DNA of 64,000 bases from Clostridiales bacterium GWD2_32_19 (GCA_001795385.1 MGOU01000021.1:1-64000), one strand, 5' to 3'. Counted from the first letter of the stretch, positions 8,061 to 17,059 are shown. Notes: a model not told the origin generated them from the letters alone. Program-made: numbers and translations.

Positions 8061-9446
8061 ATGAATAGAATTTCTGTTAAGTTGATTATGGGGATAACAT
8101 TAATTGTTCTTATTTCTTCGGCATTATCGGGGTTATTATATTTGAATAATTACAAGCAATTTATAATTACCCAAAAACAAGATGAGTTGCTTAAAAGATG
8201 TGAGCAGATTGCTAAGTTTTCTGTTACTATTAATGCTGATGATATTTCTTTTGGTAGACGAATGCAAATGATACGACTAGTAGATGAGCTTACTGACTCA
8301 ATCGTTTGGGTTGTTGATAAAAAAGGGATGGTAATTTTCGATTCAAATGATGACTTTAGGTTTATGAGAGCTATGATCGATATTTCTGATATAAAGAAGG
8401 GGGATAAAATAACGACTCAAGATTTTACTTCGTATTTTAAGCAAAACACGCTAACTGTAGCTGTTCCTATATACAATTTTAATGAAGTTGTAGGTGCGAT
8501 ATATTTGCATACATCTATCGATGATGTATACAGGACTTACCAAGAATATAAATACTATCTAATAAATATACTGCTATTTTCTATTTTCTTAAGTGTCATA
8601 TTAGGTGCTCTTTATTCAATGTTTTTCACAAAAAATATTGAAAAGATGAAAAAAACTGTTGATGAAATATCAAAGGGAAATTATAAAGTTAGAACGAATG
8701 TAACTAGTAACGATGAAGTTGGGGAACTCGCAAGAACTTTAGATAAAATGACTGGAGATATAGACACCCAAATAGAGGAAATAAAGAGACTTTCACAGAT
8801 GTCTAAGGACTTAGTGGCAAATGTGTCACATGAATTTAAGACACCTCTTACTTTGATAAGGGGGTATATAGAAAACATAAAAGATAATACAGTGGAAGCA
8901 AGTGAAAAAATATATGATAGAATTTTAGATAATACTAGTTCACTTGAAAAAATGGTGAATGAGGTACTAGATCTTTCTAAACTAGAGTCAGGTAAGGTTG
9001 AAATTAATAGGGAAGAATTTGAACTCGACGAAATGATTAAAAATATTATAAAAGAGATGTCTTTAATTGCAATAAAAAGGAATATTAAAATTCATTTGGA
9101 TATAAATGATGATCCAGTCATTTTAGAAGCAGATTATATAAAAATAAAGCAAGTACTTATCATTTTTATAGATAATGCAATTAAGTATTCAAAAGAAGAT
9201 GGAGTTGTAAATATAAATTTGAAGGCTGATTGCATTGAAATAGTAGATGAAGGAATAGGTATAAAGGCAGAAATATTACCTCATATATTTGAGAGGTTTT
9301 ATCAAGCCGAATTGTCTAGAAGTGGAAAAGGATATGGATTAGGTTTATGCATTGCAAAACATATATTGGATATGCATCAATTCGATATGAATATAGAAAG
9401 TGAGGAAAATAAAGGTACGAAAATCACTATATTATTAAAAAACTAA
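8061..9446 (+). CDS. Membrane sensor histidine kinase
   Basis: 461 residues. TM1 about 7-27, an extracytoplasmic sensor of about 135 residues, TM2 about 166-189, HAMP about 190-243 (GNYKVRTNVTSNDEVGEL), HisKA with H257 in VANVSHEFKTPLTLIRG, and an HATPase_c domain with N box FIDNAIKYSKEDG and G boxes IVDEGIGIKAE and GKGYGLGLCIAKHIL. The domain order is that of the class I kinases such as PhoR/CpxA/BaeS. The sensor domain resembles single-Cache/PAS-like folds but gives no ligand. GGACGGTGAAGAT precedes the ATG. Cognate partner is the regulator just upstream. Confidence 0.95.
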   Translation: MNRISVKLIMGITLIVLISSALSGLLYLNNYKQFIITQKQDELLKRCEQIAKFSVTINADDISFGRRMQMIRLVDELTDSIVWVVDKKGMVIFDSNDDFRFMRAMIDISDIKKGDKITTQDFTSYFKQNTLTVAVPIYNFNEVVGAIYLHTSIDDVYRTYQEYKYYLINILLFSIFLSVILGALYSMFFTKNIEKMKKTVDEISKGNYKVRTNVTSNDEVGELARTLDKMTGDIDTQIEEIKRLSQMSKDLVANVSHEFKTPLTLIRGYIENIKDNTVEASEKIYDRILDNTSSLEKMVNEVLDLSKLESGKVEINREEFELDEMIKNIIKEMSLIAIKRNIKIHLDINDDPVILEADYIKIKQVLIIFIDNAIKYSKEDGVVNINLKADCIEIVDEGIGIKAEILPHIFERFYQAELSRSGKGYGLGLCIAKHILDMHQFDMNIESEENKGTKITILLKN

Positions 9447-9501
9447 GTTCACATATTGTTAAAAGAAACAACACACTTTCGCCATAATTAAGTTGTATAA
9501 T
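9446..9501 (+). promoter_or_regulatory. Promoter region of the LTxxQ-protein gene with AGTTCACA box
   Basis: AGTTCACA (9446-9453), also present before the regulator gene, overlaps the kinase stop codon; TATAAT is at 9496-9501 with no good -35, as expected of an activator-dependent promoter. Confidence 0.4.
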
Positions 9502-9535
9502 GAGCATATACTAAAATGGAAGGAGGGTGGAGAAT

Positions 9536-9563
9536 AAAGTACAAAGTACAAAGTACAGAGTAC
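9536..9563. repeat. AAAGTAC tandem repeat in the 5' leader
   Basis: Heptamer AAAGTAC three times (9536, 9543, 9550) plus AGAGTAC (9557). Related sequence occurs as separated inverted copies at 23826-23962. Confidence 0.75.
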
Positions 9564-9591
9564 AGACAACAAAAAAAATGGAGGTATTAAT

Positions 9592-10242
9592 ATGAGAAGA
9601 GTTTTAAGTATAGGGTTAGCTACTTTGATGTTAGCATCGAGTGTAGCATATGCAGCAGATGGGGTAGCTGCAAAAACAACAGATGAAACGAATTTTGCAG
9701 GAAGAGGTAGACATCAAATGTGTTTTGCTGGAAAAATCCAGGGAGAAGCAGGAAAAGGTTTCGGAATGATGAATAGGGGATTTGGAAGGAATATGGAAGA
9801 AAGCTGTATAACAGATGTTTTGGGCGATACAGTACTTACAGATGCACAAAAAACTAAAGTAGAAACAATAAAGACGAATAATACTGTAATAAAAGGTCTA
9901 AGAGAAGAAATACAAGTAAAACAGAGAGAAATAATAGGTGATACAGCTAGAACGAGGGGTATAGCAGGGAATCAGAAAATGGGTAAGGGAAACTTGGCTA
10001 ATTTAACTGATGCGCAAAAAGAAAAAATAAATGCTATAAGAGAGAAATTACAATCAATTAATAAACCAAATGTGAGTGAAGATAGTATTCTAAATAAACA
10101 ACAAGGAAAATTTGCTATGAATGCTGACAGTAATTTAACAAAGGAAGAAAGAGCAAAGAAGTTATTAGCTGATGTAGATAATATTATAACAAAACAAAAT
10201 GCGAAGATAACAGCTTTACGAGAGATATTAGCAGATTTATAA
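9592..10242 (+). CDS. Secreted Spy/CpxP-like protein with LTxxQ motifs
   Basis: 216 residues with a clear signal peptide (MRRVLSIGLATLMLASS, likely cleavage near AYAAD, residues 19-23). The mature protein is helical and highly charged, with LTDAQ at 82-86, LTDAQ at 138-142 and a third LTKEE at 182-186, each heading a Lys/Glu-rich helix. LTxxQ motifs characterise the extracytoplasmic chaperone/stress proteins CpxP and Spy of Proteobacteria. A Met/Gly-rich segment (GKGFGMMNRGFGRNM) could bind metal. Position between a two-component system and an efflux system suggests an envelope-stress sensor or buffer. Homology to CpxP/Spy is suggested, not proven. Confidence 0.7.
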   Translation: MRRVLSIGLATLMLASSVAYAADGVAAKTTDETNFAGRGRHQMCFAGKIQGEAGKGFGMMNRGFGRNMEESCITDVLGDTVLTDAQKTKVETIKTNNTVIKGLREEIQVKQREIIGDTARTRGIAGNQKMGKGNLANLTDAQKEKINAIREKLQSINKPNVSEDSILNKQQGKFAMNADSNLTKEERAKKLLADVDNIITKQNAKITALREILADL

Positions 10243-10247
10243 TCTGC

Positions 10248-10308
10248 TAATATACAAGAGTAAAACGAAGATAAGAACACCAATATGGTGTTTTGCTCTT
10301 GTATATTA
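10248..10308. other. Long intergenic hairpin between the LTxxQ gene and the adaptor gene
   Basis: TAATATACAAGAG (10248-10260) pairs perfectly with CTCTTGTATATTA (10296-10308) and continues inward with TAAAAC/GTTTTG; a nested AACACC/GGTGTT hairpin is an alternative. It is followed by AAAAAT, not a T run, so on the plus strand it is more likely an attenuation or mRNA-stability element than a terminator. Confidence 0.6.
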
Positions 10309-10337
10309 AAAATCACTAAAAAGCTAGGAGGGTAAAG

Positions 10338-11819
10338 ATGAAAAAAAATAAAAAAAAGCTAATTATATTAGTTGTTGCAATTATTGCGGTAGGGTTGGGA
10401 GCTTTTTGGTATATCAATAATAGCAAAAAAGCTACATCTAAAACTGAAAGTACATATACTACAGGCACAGTTACAAAAGGGGATTTGAAAATTGATTATT
10501 CTGATGAAGGTAGTGTTAATCTAAATGTAAAAGATCTAATGTTTACTTTGGCTGGTACAGTAGATAGTATACCGGTAAAGGAAAATGATGTTGTAAAAGC
10601 TGGAACTATCCTTATGACTATTGATAACACAGATTATGTAGATCAAATGAAGCAAGCAGATATTTCATATCAAAATTCTAAAATATCATATGAAAAATCA
10701 AAAATAGAATCACAGACAACACTTGTCAATTTAAAAAATCAAGTTGATCAGTATAATATTAAAGTTGAGCTTACAAAAGAAAATTATGAAGAGTTGATAA
10801 AGAAATATAATGTAGTGGGTGGAAATTACGATACTGTCAAAATAGATGATAGCAATCTTAAAACACTAGAGATAGAATATAATTCTATGCTTGTGTCTCC
10901 AGATGCATACGCTAAAAATGATATGAAAAATAAGCAAATAGAATATGAAAATGAAAAAACAAATTATGTCACTTCTATAAGTAGCGCAAAATCAGCACTT
11001 AAGCAAGCAAAACTGAACTACGATACTGCTGTAATAGACTATAATAAGGCAGTTAAGGAATATGATATAGAAAAAAACATGAATTATAGTGAAAAACTAA
11101 ATAAACTTTCTATTGACAAGGCATCTATTGATTATAAAACTACAAAGGATACACTAAATGGGGCAAGACTTGTGGCTCCTTATGACTGTAAGATAGTTGG
11201 TATTTCTGTAAATATAGGAGATGAAATTACAAAAGACACTGTTGTTTTACAGGTAAGAATGATAGAAAATCCTAAGGTTATAGCTAATATTTCAGAATCA
11301 GATATTGGAAACATAGCAGTAGGAATGATTGTCGAAGTTACATCAGATAACCTAGAAGGAAAAATCTTTACAGGTAAAGTAACAAAGGTATCAAATGTAG
11401 CAACTGTAGGTTCTGGAAGCACTGTTTCTTATGAGGTTAGTATGGATTTAGATGAAGATTATTCAGAAATAAGGGATAAGATGACTTGCAACATAAGTTT
11501 CATAATAAAACAAAAGAAAGAATGTCTTAAAATTCCAAATAAAGCTGTATATATGGAAAATGGTTCTCAATATACTAAAGTTTTAGGAAATGATAATAAA
11601 ACTATAGCTAAAAAAATAAAGACAGGATTCACAGATGGCACTGATTCAGAAGTAGTAGAAGGATTGAGTGAAGGTGATACTGTAGTAATAGAGGGTACTA
11701 TATCAACGAGTAAGACATCTTCAAATACCAAAACATCAAGTACTACTAAAACATCAAGTACTACTAAAACATCAAATAGTAGCAAAACATCTAGTAGTGA
11801 CATGCCTCCAATGTTTTAG
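10338..11819 (+). CDS. MacA/HlyD-like efflux adaptor (membrane fusion protein)
   Basis: 493 residues, ATG behind GCTAGGAGGGTAAAG. One N-terminal membrane anchor (LIILVVAIIAVGLGAFWYI), a barrel-sandwich hybrid half (GTVDSIPVKENDVVKAGTIL), a long coiled coil of about 170 residues, the second half (ARLVAPYDCKIVGISVNIGDE), a beta-barrel region and a C-terminal low-complexity tail built from repeats of KTSSTT. Such adaptors couple MacB-type permeases to an export path. The permease follows 36 bases downstream, so this is the adaptor of a tripartite-like ABC exporter. Confidence 0.88.
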   Translation: MKKNKKKLIILVVAIIAVGLGAFWYINNSKKATSKTESTYTTGTVTKGDLKIDYSDEGSVNLNVKDLMFTLAGTVDSIPVKENDVVKAGTILMTIDNTDYVDQMKQADISYQNSKISYEKSKIESQTTLVNLKNQVDQYNIKVELTKENYEELIKKYNVVGGNYDTVKIDDSNLKTLEIEYNSMLVSPDAYAKNDMKNKQIEYENEKTNYVTSISSAKSALKQAKLNYDTAVIDYNKAVKEYDIEKNMNYSEKLNKLSIDKASIDYKTTKDTLNGARLVAPYDCKIVGISVNIGDEITKDTVVLQVRMIENPKVIANISESDIGNIAVGMIVEVTSDNLEGKIFTGKVTKVSNVATVGSGSTVSYEVSMDLDEDYSEIRDKMTCNISFIIKQKKECLKIPNKAVYMENGSQYTKVLGNDNKTIAKKIKTGFTDGTDSEVVEGLSEGDTVVIEGTISTSKTSSNTKTSSTTKTSSTTKTSNSSKTSSSDMPPMF

Positions 11820-11855
11820 GTTTGCCATTTTGCATTAGATATAGGGGGTGAAAGA

Positions 11856-13046
11856 GTGTTATTTTGGGAAATTATAAAAACAGTGCTTATTAATATGAAA
11901 TCAAATAAGATTAGAGTTTTACTCACGGGGCTAGGAATAATAGTTGGAGCAATTACAATAATATTTGTTTTAGGTATCGGAAGAAAAAGCACTTTAGATA
12001 TAGAAGAACAGTATAAAAATCTGAATGTTAAAATGATAAATGTAATGCAGATGGGTGGAAGAATGTTCGGTGGATCAAACACAAAGCAGATAAGATTTTC
12101 AAAAGAGGATGCTACATATTTGATGCAAGACTCAGAATATCTAGATGATGTGGAAACGATGTTGACTGAGAATGCAAGTATAACTTATAATAAAGATACT
12201 GCATCGTACTCCCTTTATGGGGTTATGAATAAGTATGCAGAGATGAATAACTACGAAATGCAGTATGGAGAATTTATATCAGAAGAAAATGATACGAATA
12301 AGGAAAAAGTTGTTGTTTTAGGATATGACACAGCAGAATATTTTTTTGGTGAAAACTTTGAAGACATTACAGGTACATATATAACTTTAGGTGGTAAGAA
12401 ATTTCAAATAATAGGTGTTTTAACTAGAAGGGGTGAGACAACTATTGATGAAGTAGTATATGTTCCATATGAAACTTGTAAGAAGTACCTTGTAGGTAGT
12501 AGAGGTGGGATGACTAGAATTATAGCATTTGCAACAGATGTAAAATTTGTAGAGCAAGCTAAGGAAGAAATACTAACCAAACTAGGAGAAAATTATGATG
12601 TTAATACAATTAATGTTAGAGATGCAGGTAGCAGGGTAACCTCAGCGATAGAATCTGCTAATACGATGACTCTTATGCTAATGTCTATTGCAGTGATAGT
12701 TCTAATAGTTGGAGGTATTGGTATAATGAATGTTCTCTTGGTTTCTGTACGGGAAAGAACAAAGGAAATAGGTATACTAAAGGCGATAGGTACTAGAAAG
12801 AAGGATATTTTAAGTATATTTATGATAGAGGCAATATTTATAAGTGTTGGTGGGGCTGCAATAGGTGTGGCGATTTCAATGATACTAGTTCCTATTCTAT
12901 CTGGGTTCGGAGTAGGAGTGGTAAATAGCACAGATGATTTCCTAATTGCAATAGCATTTTCACTAATTACGGGAGTATTTTTTGGATATTATCCAGCAAA
13001 AAAAGCATCGGATTTAAAACCTATAGATGCACTTAGGTATGAGTAG
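11856..13046 (+). CDS. MacB/FtsX-type ABC exporter permease
   Basis: 396 residues from GTG 11856 behind AGGGGGTG. N-terminal TM with the typical NKIRVLLTGLGIIVGAITII, an extracytoplasmic MacB_PCD region of about 200 residues, then three TM segments in an FtsX domain carrying VGGIGIMNVLLVSVRERTKE and GYYPAKKASDLKPIDALRYE. No ATPase domain is fused; the ATPase is the separate gene at 15223. MacB-type exporters work by mechanotransmission and export peptides, lipids or toxic compounds from the outer face of the membrane. Confidence 0.92.
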   Translation: MLFWEIIKTVLINMKSNKIRVLLTGLGIIVGAITIIFVLGIGRKSTLDIEEQYKNLNVKMINVMQMGGRMFGGSNTKQIRFSKEDATYLMQDSEYLDDVETMLTENASITYNKDTASYSLYGVMNKYAEMNNYEMQYGEFISEENDTNKEKVVVLGYDTAEYFFGENFEDITGTYITLGGKKFQIIGVLTRRGETTIDEVVYVPYETCKKYLVGSRGGMTRIIAFATDVKFVEQAKEEILTKLGENYDVNTINVRDAGSRVTSAIESANTMTLMLMSIAVIVLIVGGIGIMNVLLVSVRERTKEIGILKAIGTRKKDILSIFMIEAIFISVGGAAIGVAISMILVPILSGFGVGVVNSTDDFLIAIAFSLITGVFFGYYPAKKASDLKPIDALRYE

Positions 13047-13294
13047 AAAAAGGTTAGATAATAACTGAAATAAGCGAGAGACTTTTGTGAAATGTCTGCC
13101 CTACAGGGGAAATGAGTTTACACATAAGATTTACTTATTTAGATAGTATCAAAAGTTTTATGAAAAAATGAAAACCTCAAATTTGTCATTGCGACATCCT
13201 AAGACTTGGTTTGTGTATTGTGTAAACCTAGACATAGGGGTCCTCTAGGAGGGTGAATGAAGCAATCCTGTTTTTAAGAAAGGATGATATAAAA
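13047..13294. other. Intergenic region with a degenerate TCATTGCGA/GAAGCAATC element
   Basis: No gene. GTCATTGCGACATCC (about 13184) and TGAAGCAATCCTG (about 13257) resemble the two ends of a common bacterial intergenic repeat; CCTCTAGGAGGG lies between. GATAGTATCAAAAG (13140) resembles a piece of the hairpin repeat that begins at 13295. Confidence 0.35.
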
Positions 13295-13335
13295 GGATAG
13301 TGTAGTATTTAGTACTATAAATATTTTACACTACC
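13295..13335. repeat. AGTGTA...TACACT hairpin repeat, copy 1
   Basis: GGATAGTGTAGTATTT, central AGTACT palindrome, AATATTTTACACTACC. The ends pair as TAGTGTA/TACACTA. Two more copies lie at 44219-44260 and 51091-51125, each ending 23-25 bases before a start codon. Confidence 0.8.
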
Positions 13336-13360
13336 ATGATTTAGAAGGAGGTAGAATTAA

Positions 13361-14488
13361 TTGAAAAAAATAATAGCATTAGCATTATGTATTATGTTTT
13401 CATTTTCAAATACCGTATTTGCTGTAGATGGAACAGCTATTACAACGACAAATACGGTAATTGCAAACGAACCACAAAAGTTTAGCATAGCAGAGGCGAT
13501 ATCATATGCGAAAGAGCATAACTATGATATTATTCTAGCTAAAATAGATGAAGAAAACATGAAGACGAGCAAGAAAAGCGCCAAAGAAGCGGAAAGTACC
13601 GCAAAAGATTCTTATGCAGAAAATAAAGAAAATGATAATTTTTCAAACTATAAAACCAGAAATGGGTATAACATTTTATCTGTAAAAAATCAAGAAAAAC
13701 TGCTGAATTTAAAGAATACACAAAAGGTACTTTCACTTGAAATATCAGTAGAAACAGCTTATTATAATTTATCAGAAAAGAAAACTACATATGATATAAA
13801 AAAGAGAACAACGGACCAAATTGCAAATCAACTTAATATTGCTGAAAATAAATTGAAGAACGGCAGTATTTCACAGCTAGATTATAAAAAAGTAGAGTTA
13901 GAAAAAGGATCAGCAGATGTAGCACTTATGAGTTCTGAAGCAGATTATAAAAAAGCAATGTTTGACTTTAATCAAATACTTGGATTGCCAATAATGCAAC
14001 AGGTTATACTCACAGATGAAATAGTACCTTTTACATATGTAATACCTACATTTGATGAGAAATTTGAGGAACTTAAAGCAACTGATACAACTTATGTGCA
14101 ATATGTTTTGAATAAAGATTTATCAGAATCAGAAAATAGACTTACAAGAGCTTATTATGGATCTAATTCGGACCAATATAAGCAATTATTGAAAACGGAA
14201 GATCAAACAAAAATCAATTTTAATCGTTATTTTGAGACAATGCAGTATAATTTAATATTTAATATCATCAATTTAAATATAGCAGCAAGAAATATTACAC
14301 TAGATGATCAATCAATACAAATATCAAAGCTTACATTAGATGCTACAAAACATAAATATTTAGTCGGGTTAATTTCAGACATGGATATGATAACAGCAGA
14401 ACTTAACTATCAGAATGCCGAATTAAAATATGTTCAACAATTACATAGTTATAAAACACAAGTATTGAAATTTAAAAATAATATTTGA
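13361..14488 (+). CDS. TolC-family (outer membrane efflux protein-like) secreted protein
   Basis: 375 residues from TTG 13361 behind AGAAGGAGGTAGAATTAA. Signal peptide MKKIIALALCIMFSFSNTVFA, then FSIAEAISYAKEHNYDIILA as at the start of OEP repeats, followed by long heptad-rich helices in two halves (KRTTDQIANQLNIAENKLKN in the first). TolC proteins form trimeric outer-membrane channels, but TolC-family members also occur in single-membrane Clostridia, where they may act in the wall. Neighbours (adaptor, permease, ATPase) support a role in the same exporter. Slightly shorter than classical TolC. Confidence 0.82.
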   Translation: MKKIIALALCIMFSFSNTVFAVDGTAITTTNTVIANEPQKFSIAEAISYAKEHNYDIILAKIDEENMKTSKKSAKEAESTAKDSYAENKENDNFSNYKTRNGYNILSVKNQEKLLNLKNTQKVLSLEISVETAYYNLSEKKTTYDIKKRTTDQIANQLNIAENKLKNGSISQLDYKKVELEKGSADVALMSSEADYKKAMFDFNQILGLPIMQQVILTDEIVPFTYVIPTFDEKFEELKATDTTYVQYVLNKDLSESENRLTRAYYGSNSDQYKQLLKTEDQTKINFNRYFETMQYNLIFNIINLNIAARNITLDDQSIQISKLTLDATKHKYLVGLISDMDMITAELNYQNAELKYVQQLHSYKTQVLKFKNNI

Positions 14489-14501
14489 AAGGAGAATGAA
14501 A

Positions 14502-15146
14502 ATGAAGTGTAATTTAAAGTTTAATAAAAAATATGTATTAATTGCAGTAGGAGTATTTATAGTATTAATTGGAGGAGTGGCTGCTTATTTTATTTTAACA
14601 AGCCCGAAAAGTAACCCTGTGCAGGCAAATGCAGGATGGCAAGCTAATTCTACTAAAATGCCTAACAGAGGCGGTATGAAGCTAGATGAAAATACTAAAA
14701 GTATCTATGGTAAAGTAACTAAAATAGTAGGTAATGAGATAACGGTTGCAGTAGCAGAAAATCCAATGCAAAATAGGCAAAATGAAGTAACTCAAAATAA
14801 TACAGGAATAAATAATGCGGATAATGCTACTAGAAGATCATCGCAAAGACAAGAATTTGGCGGTGGTGGTGGATTTGGTGGAGGTTTTCCAGGTGAAGGT
14901 ATGAGTCAAGGTAATGTAAGTAACAGGTCTACAAGGAACGCTACTGAACTAAAATTAACCGGAGAGACAGAAGATATAACAATACCTGTTGGACTTGAAA
15001 TAACAAAAATGGGTATGAAAAGTCAAAATGGGGGGACTAATACCACTCAGCTATCTGATATTACGACAGATACAATCATCACAGTCTTTGTAGATAAAGA
15101 CGATACAACAGAATCAAAAACTGCAAAAAGAGTAATGATAAGATAG
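14502..15146 (+). CDS. Membrane-anchored protein with Gly-rich segment, exporter-associated
   Basis: 214 residues from ATG 14502, 7 bases behind GAAAGGAG; the ATG at 14496 is too close to that site. One N-terminal TM (YVLIAVGVFIVLIGGVAAYF) with the rest outside. KSIYGKVTKIVGNEITVAVAE and the later LKLTGETEDITIPVGLEI and DITTDTIITVFVDKD form a beta-rich domain interrupted by a low-complexity insert (FGGGGGFGGGFPGEG). From memory, short Clostridial proteins of this layout accompany MacAB-like exporters. No enzyme motif. Translation is probably coupled to the TolC-like gene 13 bases upstream. Confidence 0.7.
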   Translation: MKCNLKFNKKYVLIAVGVFIVLIGGVAAYFILTSPKSNPVQANAGWQANSTKMPNRGGMKLDENTKSIYGKVTKIVGNEITVAVAENPMQNRQNEVTQNNTGINNADNATRRSSQRQEFGGGGGFGGGFPGEGMSQGNVSNRSTRNATELKLTGETEDITIPVGLEITKMGMKSQNGGTNTTQLSDITTDTIITVFVDKDDTTESKTAKRVMIR

Positions 15147-15169
15147 ATAACAAATAACTTGTGTATGAG

Positions 15170-15202
15170 TTCCCCTCTCCCTACAACAAAGGGAGAAGGG
15201 GA
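15170..15202. repeat. C-rich/G-rich hairpin, related to the CTAGAGTAGGGGAG family
   Basis: TTCCCCTCTCCCT pairs with AGGGAGAAGGGGAA with one bulged base, loop ACAACA. Lies between two genes of one apparent operon, so it may modulate rather than stop transcription. Confidence 0.55.
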
Positions 15203-15222
15203 AAAAAGAAGGATGTGAGACA

Positions 15223-15894
15223 ATGGCAAACTCGGTAATACATATGAATAATATTGTAAAAACATATGAAATGGGTGAGGAAAAAGTTGATGTATTAAAA
15301 GGTGTCTCAATAGATATAAATGAAGGCGAATTTGTTTGCATACTAGGACCTAGTGGTTCAGGCAAAAGTACTTTAATGAACATAATAGGATGCATTGATA
15401 CACTTTCTCACGGAGAATATTATCTTGATAATGAAAATATAACTACATCAAATGAAGATAAATTGACAGAAATACGCAACAAAAGAATAGGATTTATATT
15501 TCAAAAGTTTAATCTTTTATCTAAATATGATGCCTTATATAATGTGGCATTACCTTTACTGACTAGAGGTAGGCGGTATAAAGATGTCGTAGATGAAGCG
15601 AAAAATGCACTTAGAGAAGTGGGACTTGAAGATAGGATGAATCACAAGCCAAACGAATTATCGGGTGGACAACAGCAAAGGGTGGCAATAGCAAGGGCAT
15701 TAGTAGGAAACCCAGATATACTTTTGGCTGACGAACCAACTGGAAATCTTGATTCAAAATCAGGGGAAGATGTGATTCATTTGTTTAAAGAATTAAATAA
15801 AAGAGGACACACTATAGTACTAATAACGCATGACATGAATGTTGCTAAGAATGCGGGTAGAATAATATCTATAAAAGATGGATTGATAGATTAA
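15223..15894 (+). CDS. LolD/MacB-type ABC transporter ATPase
   Basis: 223 residues. Walker A GPSGSGKST at 42-50, Q-loop FIFQKFNLL, signature LSGGQQQRVAIARAL, Walker B ILLADEPTGNLDS and H-switch LITHDMN. The VDVLKGVSIDINEGEF start is typical of the ATPases that serve FtsX/MacB-type permeases. It lacks its own permease and is therefore assigned to the permease at 11856, completing regulator, kinase, LTxxQ protein, adaptor, permease, TolC-like protein and ATPase in one direction. A terminator follows. Confidence 0.95.
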   Translation: MANSVIHMNNIVKTYEMGEEKVDVLKGVSIDINEGEFVCILGPSGSGKSTLMNIIGCIDTLSHGEYYLDNENITTSNEDKLTEIRNKRIGFIFQKFNLLSKYDALYNVALPLLTRGRRYKDVVDEAKNALREVGLEDRMNHKPNELSGGQQQRVAIARALVGNPDILLADEPTGNLDSKSGEDVIHLFKELNKRGHTIVLITHDMNVAKNAGRIISIKDGLID

Positions 15895-15901
15895 CTAAAA
15901 T

Positions 15902-15935
15902 AAAAATTGCTTATTGTTGTAAGCAATTTTTATTT
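15902..15935 (+). terminator. Intrinsic terminator of the exporter cluster
   Basis: AAAAATTGCTTA (15902-15913) pairs perfectly with TAAGCAATTTTT (15920-15931), loop TTGTTG, then ATTTT. Confidence 0.9.
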
Positions 15936-15939
15936 TCTC

Positions 15940-15968
15940 TTGATAATATTTATATAATGTAATATAAT
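15940..15968 (+). promoter_or_regulatory. Promoter of the asd-dapA-dapB operon
   Basis: TTGATA (15940-15945), 17-base spacer, TATAAT (15963-15968). Only about 55 bases separate it from asd, too short for a lysine riboswitch or T-box. Confidence 0.75.
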
Positions 15969-16025
15969 TATTATTAAGGAATATAATTTAGATATCATGA
16001 TTTCTATTATGGAGGTGTTTTTGAT

Positions 16026-17009
16026 ATGAATTTGGCTATAGTGGGGGCTACAGGGCTTGTAGGAAAAACTTTTCTCGATGTGCTTGAGGAAAGAAATATT
16101 GAGATTGATAATTTGTTTTTGTTTGCTTCGGAAAAATCAAAAGGAAAAATAATAAAATTCAAAGAAAAAGATTACACAGTTCTTGAGCTTACAGAAGATT
16201 CATTTAAAATGAACCAAATAGATTATGCACTATTCTCGGCTGGGGGAGAAATAAGTAAAAAATTTGCTCCGATAGCTGCGGAAAATGGATGTATTGTGAT
16301 AGACAATAGTTCTTCATGGAGAATGGATGAAAAAGTTCCTTTAGTAGTACCAGAAGTAAACCCAGAAGATGTGAAATGGAATAATGGTATAATTGCTAAT
16401 CCTAATTGTTCTACTATTCAGGCTGTGGTTGCACTTGCCCCACTTCATAGAGAGTATAAGATAAAAAGAATAGTTTATTCTACATATCAAGCAGTATCAG
16501 GAGCAGGAATAGAAGGGATAAAAGACCTAGAAAGAGGAATGAAAGGTGAAAAAAACGAGAAATTCCCACATCAAATATATAATAACTGCATACCTCATAT
16601 AGATTCATTCTTGGACAATGGATATACAAAAGAAGAAATGAAGATGGTGAATGAAACTAGAAAGATGTTACATGATCAGACGATGAAGATAACATCAACA
16701 ACGGTTAGAGTGCCGGTAACTAATTGTCATAGTGAAAGTATAAATATAGAGTTTTATAATCAATTTGAAATAGAAAAAGTAAAACAACTGCTTAGGGATT
16801 CAGAGGGCATTATAGTTGTTGATGATATACAAAACAATATGTACCCACTAGCAACAGGTGCAGAGGGTAAAAACGAGGTATATGTTGGCAGGATAAGAAG
16901 AGATGAGAGCTTGGAAAATGGACTTAATTTATGGGTAGTTGCTGATAACATAAGGAAAGGTGCAGCTACAAATGCAGTTCAAATACTTGAATTGATGTTG
17001 AAGGGATAA
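16026..17009 (+). CDS. asd: Aspartate-semialdehyde dehydrogenase
   Basis: 327 residues, ATG behind TGGAGGTGTTTTTGAT. Reduces aspartyl phosphate to aspartate semialdehyde with NADPH, the branch point to lysine/diaminopimelate, threonine and methionine. NADP-binding N-terminus LAIVGATGLVGKTFLDVLEE, substrate loop IDNSSSWRM, catalytic C128 in GIIANPNCSTIQ, and the conserved QAVSGAGIEG. The lysine-branch genes dapA and dapB follow directly, so its product feeds diaminopimelate for peptidoglycan and lysine. Confidence 0.97.
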   Translation: MNLAIVGATGLVGKTFLDVLEERNIEIDNLFLFASEKSKGKIIKFKEKDYTVLELTEDSFKMNQIDYALFSAGGEISKKFAPIAAENGCIVIDNSSSWRMDEKVPLVVPEVNPEDVKWNNGIIANPNCSTIQAVVALAPLHREYKIKRIVYSTYQAVSGAGIEGIKDLERGMKGEKNEKFPHQIYNNCIPHIDSFLDNGYTKEEMKMVNETRKMLHDQTMKITSTTVRVPVTNCHSESINIEFYNQFEIEKVKQLLRDSEGIIVVDDIQNNMYPLATGAEGKNEVYVGRIRRDESLENGLNLWVVADNIRKGAATNAVQILELMLKG

Positions 17010-17059
17010 GGCTAGATTAAGGTAAAAATTAGTTATCAAATAAAAAAGGAGTGAAGATT

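Noticed and set aside
9516-9590. 24-codon ORF in the leader of the LTxxQ gene (ATG 9516 to TAA 9588)
   Set aside because: No ribosome binding site and its codons are mostly the AAAGTAC repeat; a translated leader peptide is possible but unsupported.
15936-16025. Lysine riboswitch or T-box before asd
   Set aside because: Promoter at 15940-15968 leaves about 55 bases, too short, and no characteristic motif is present.
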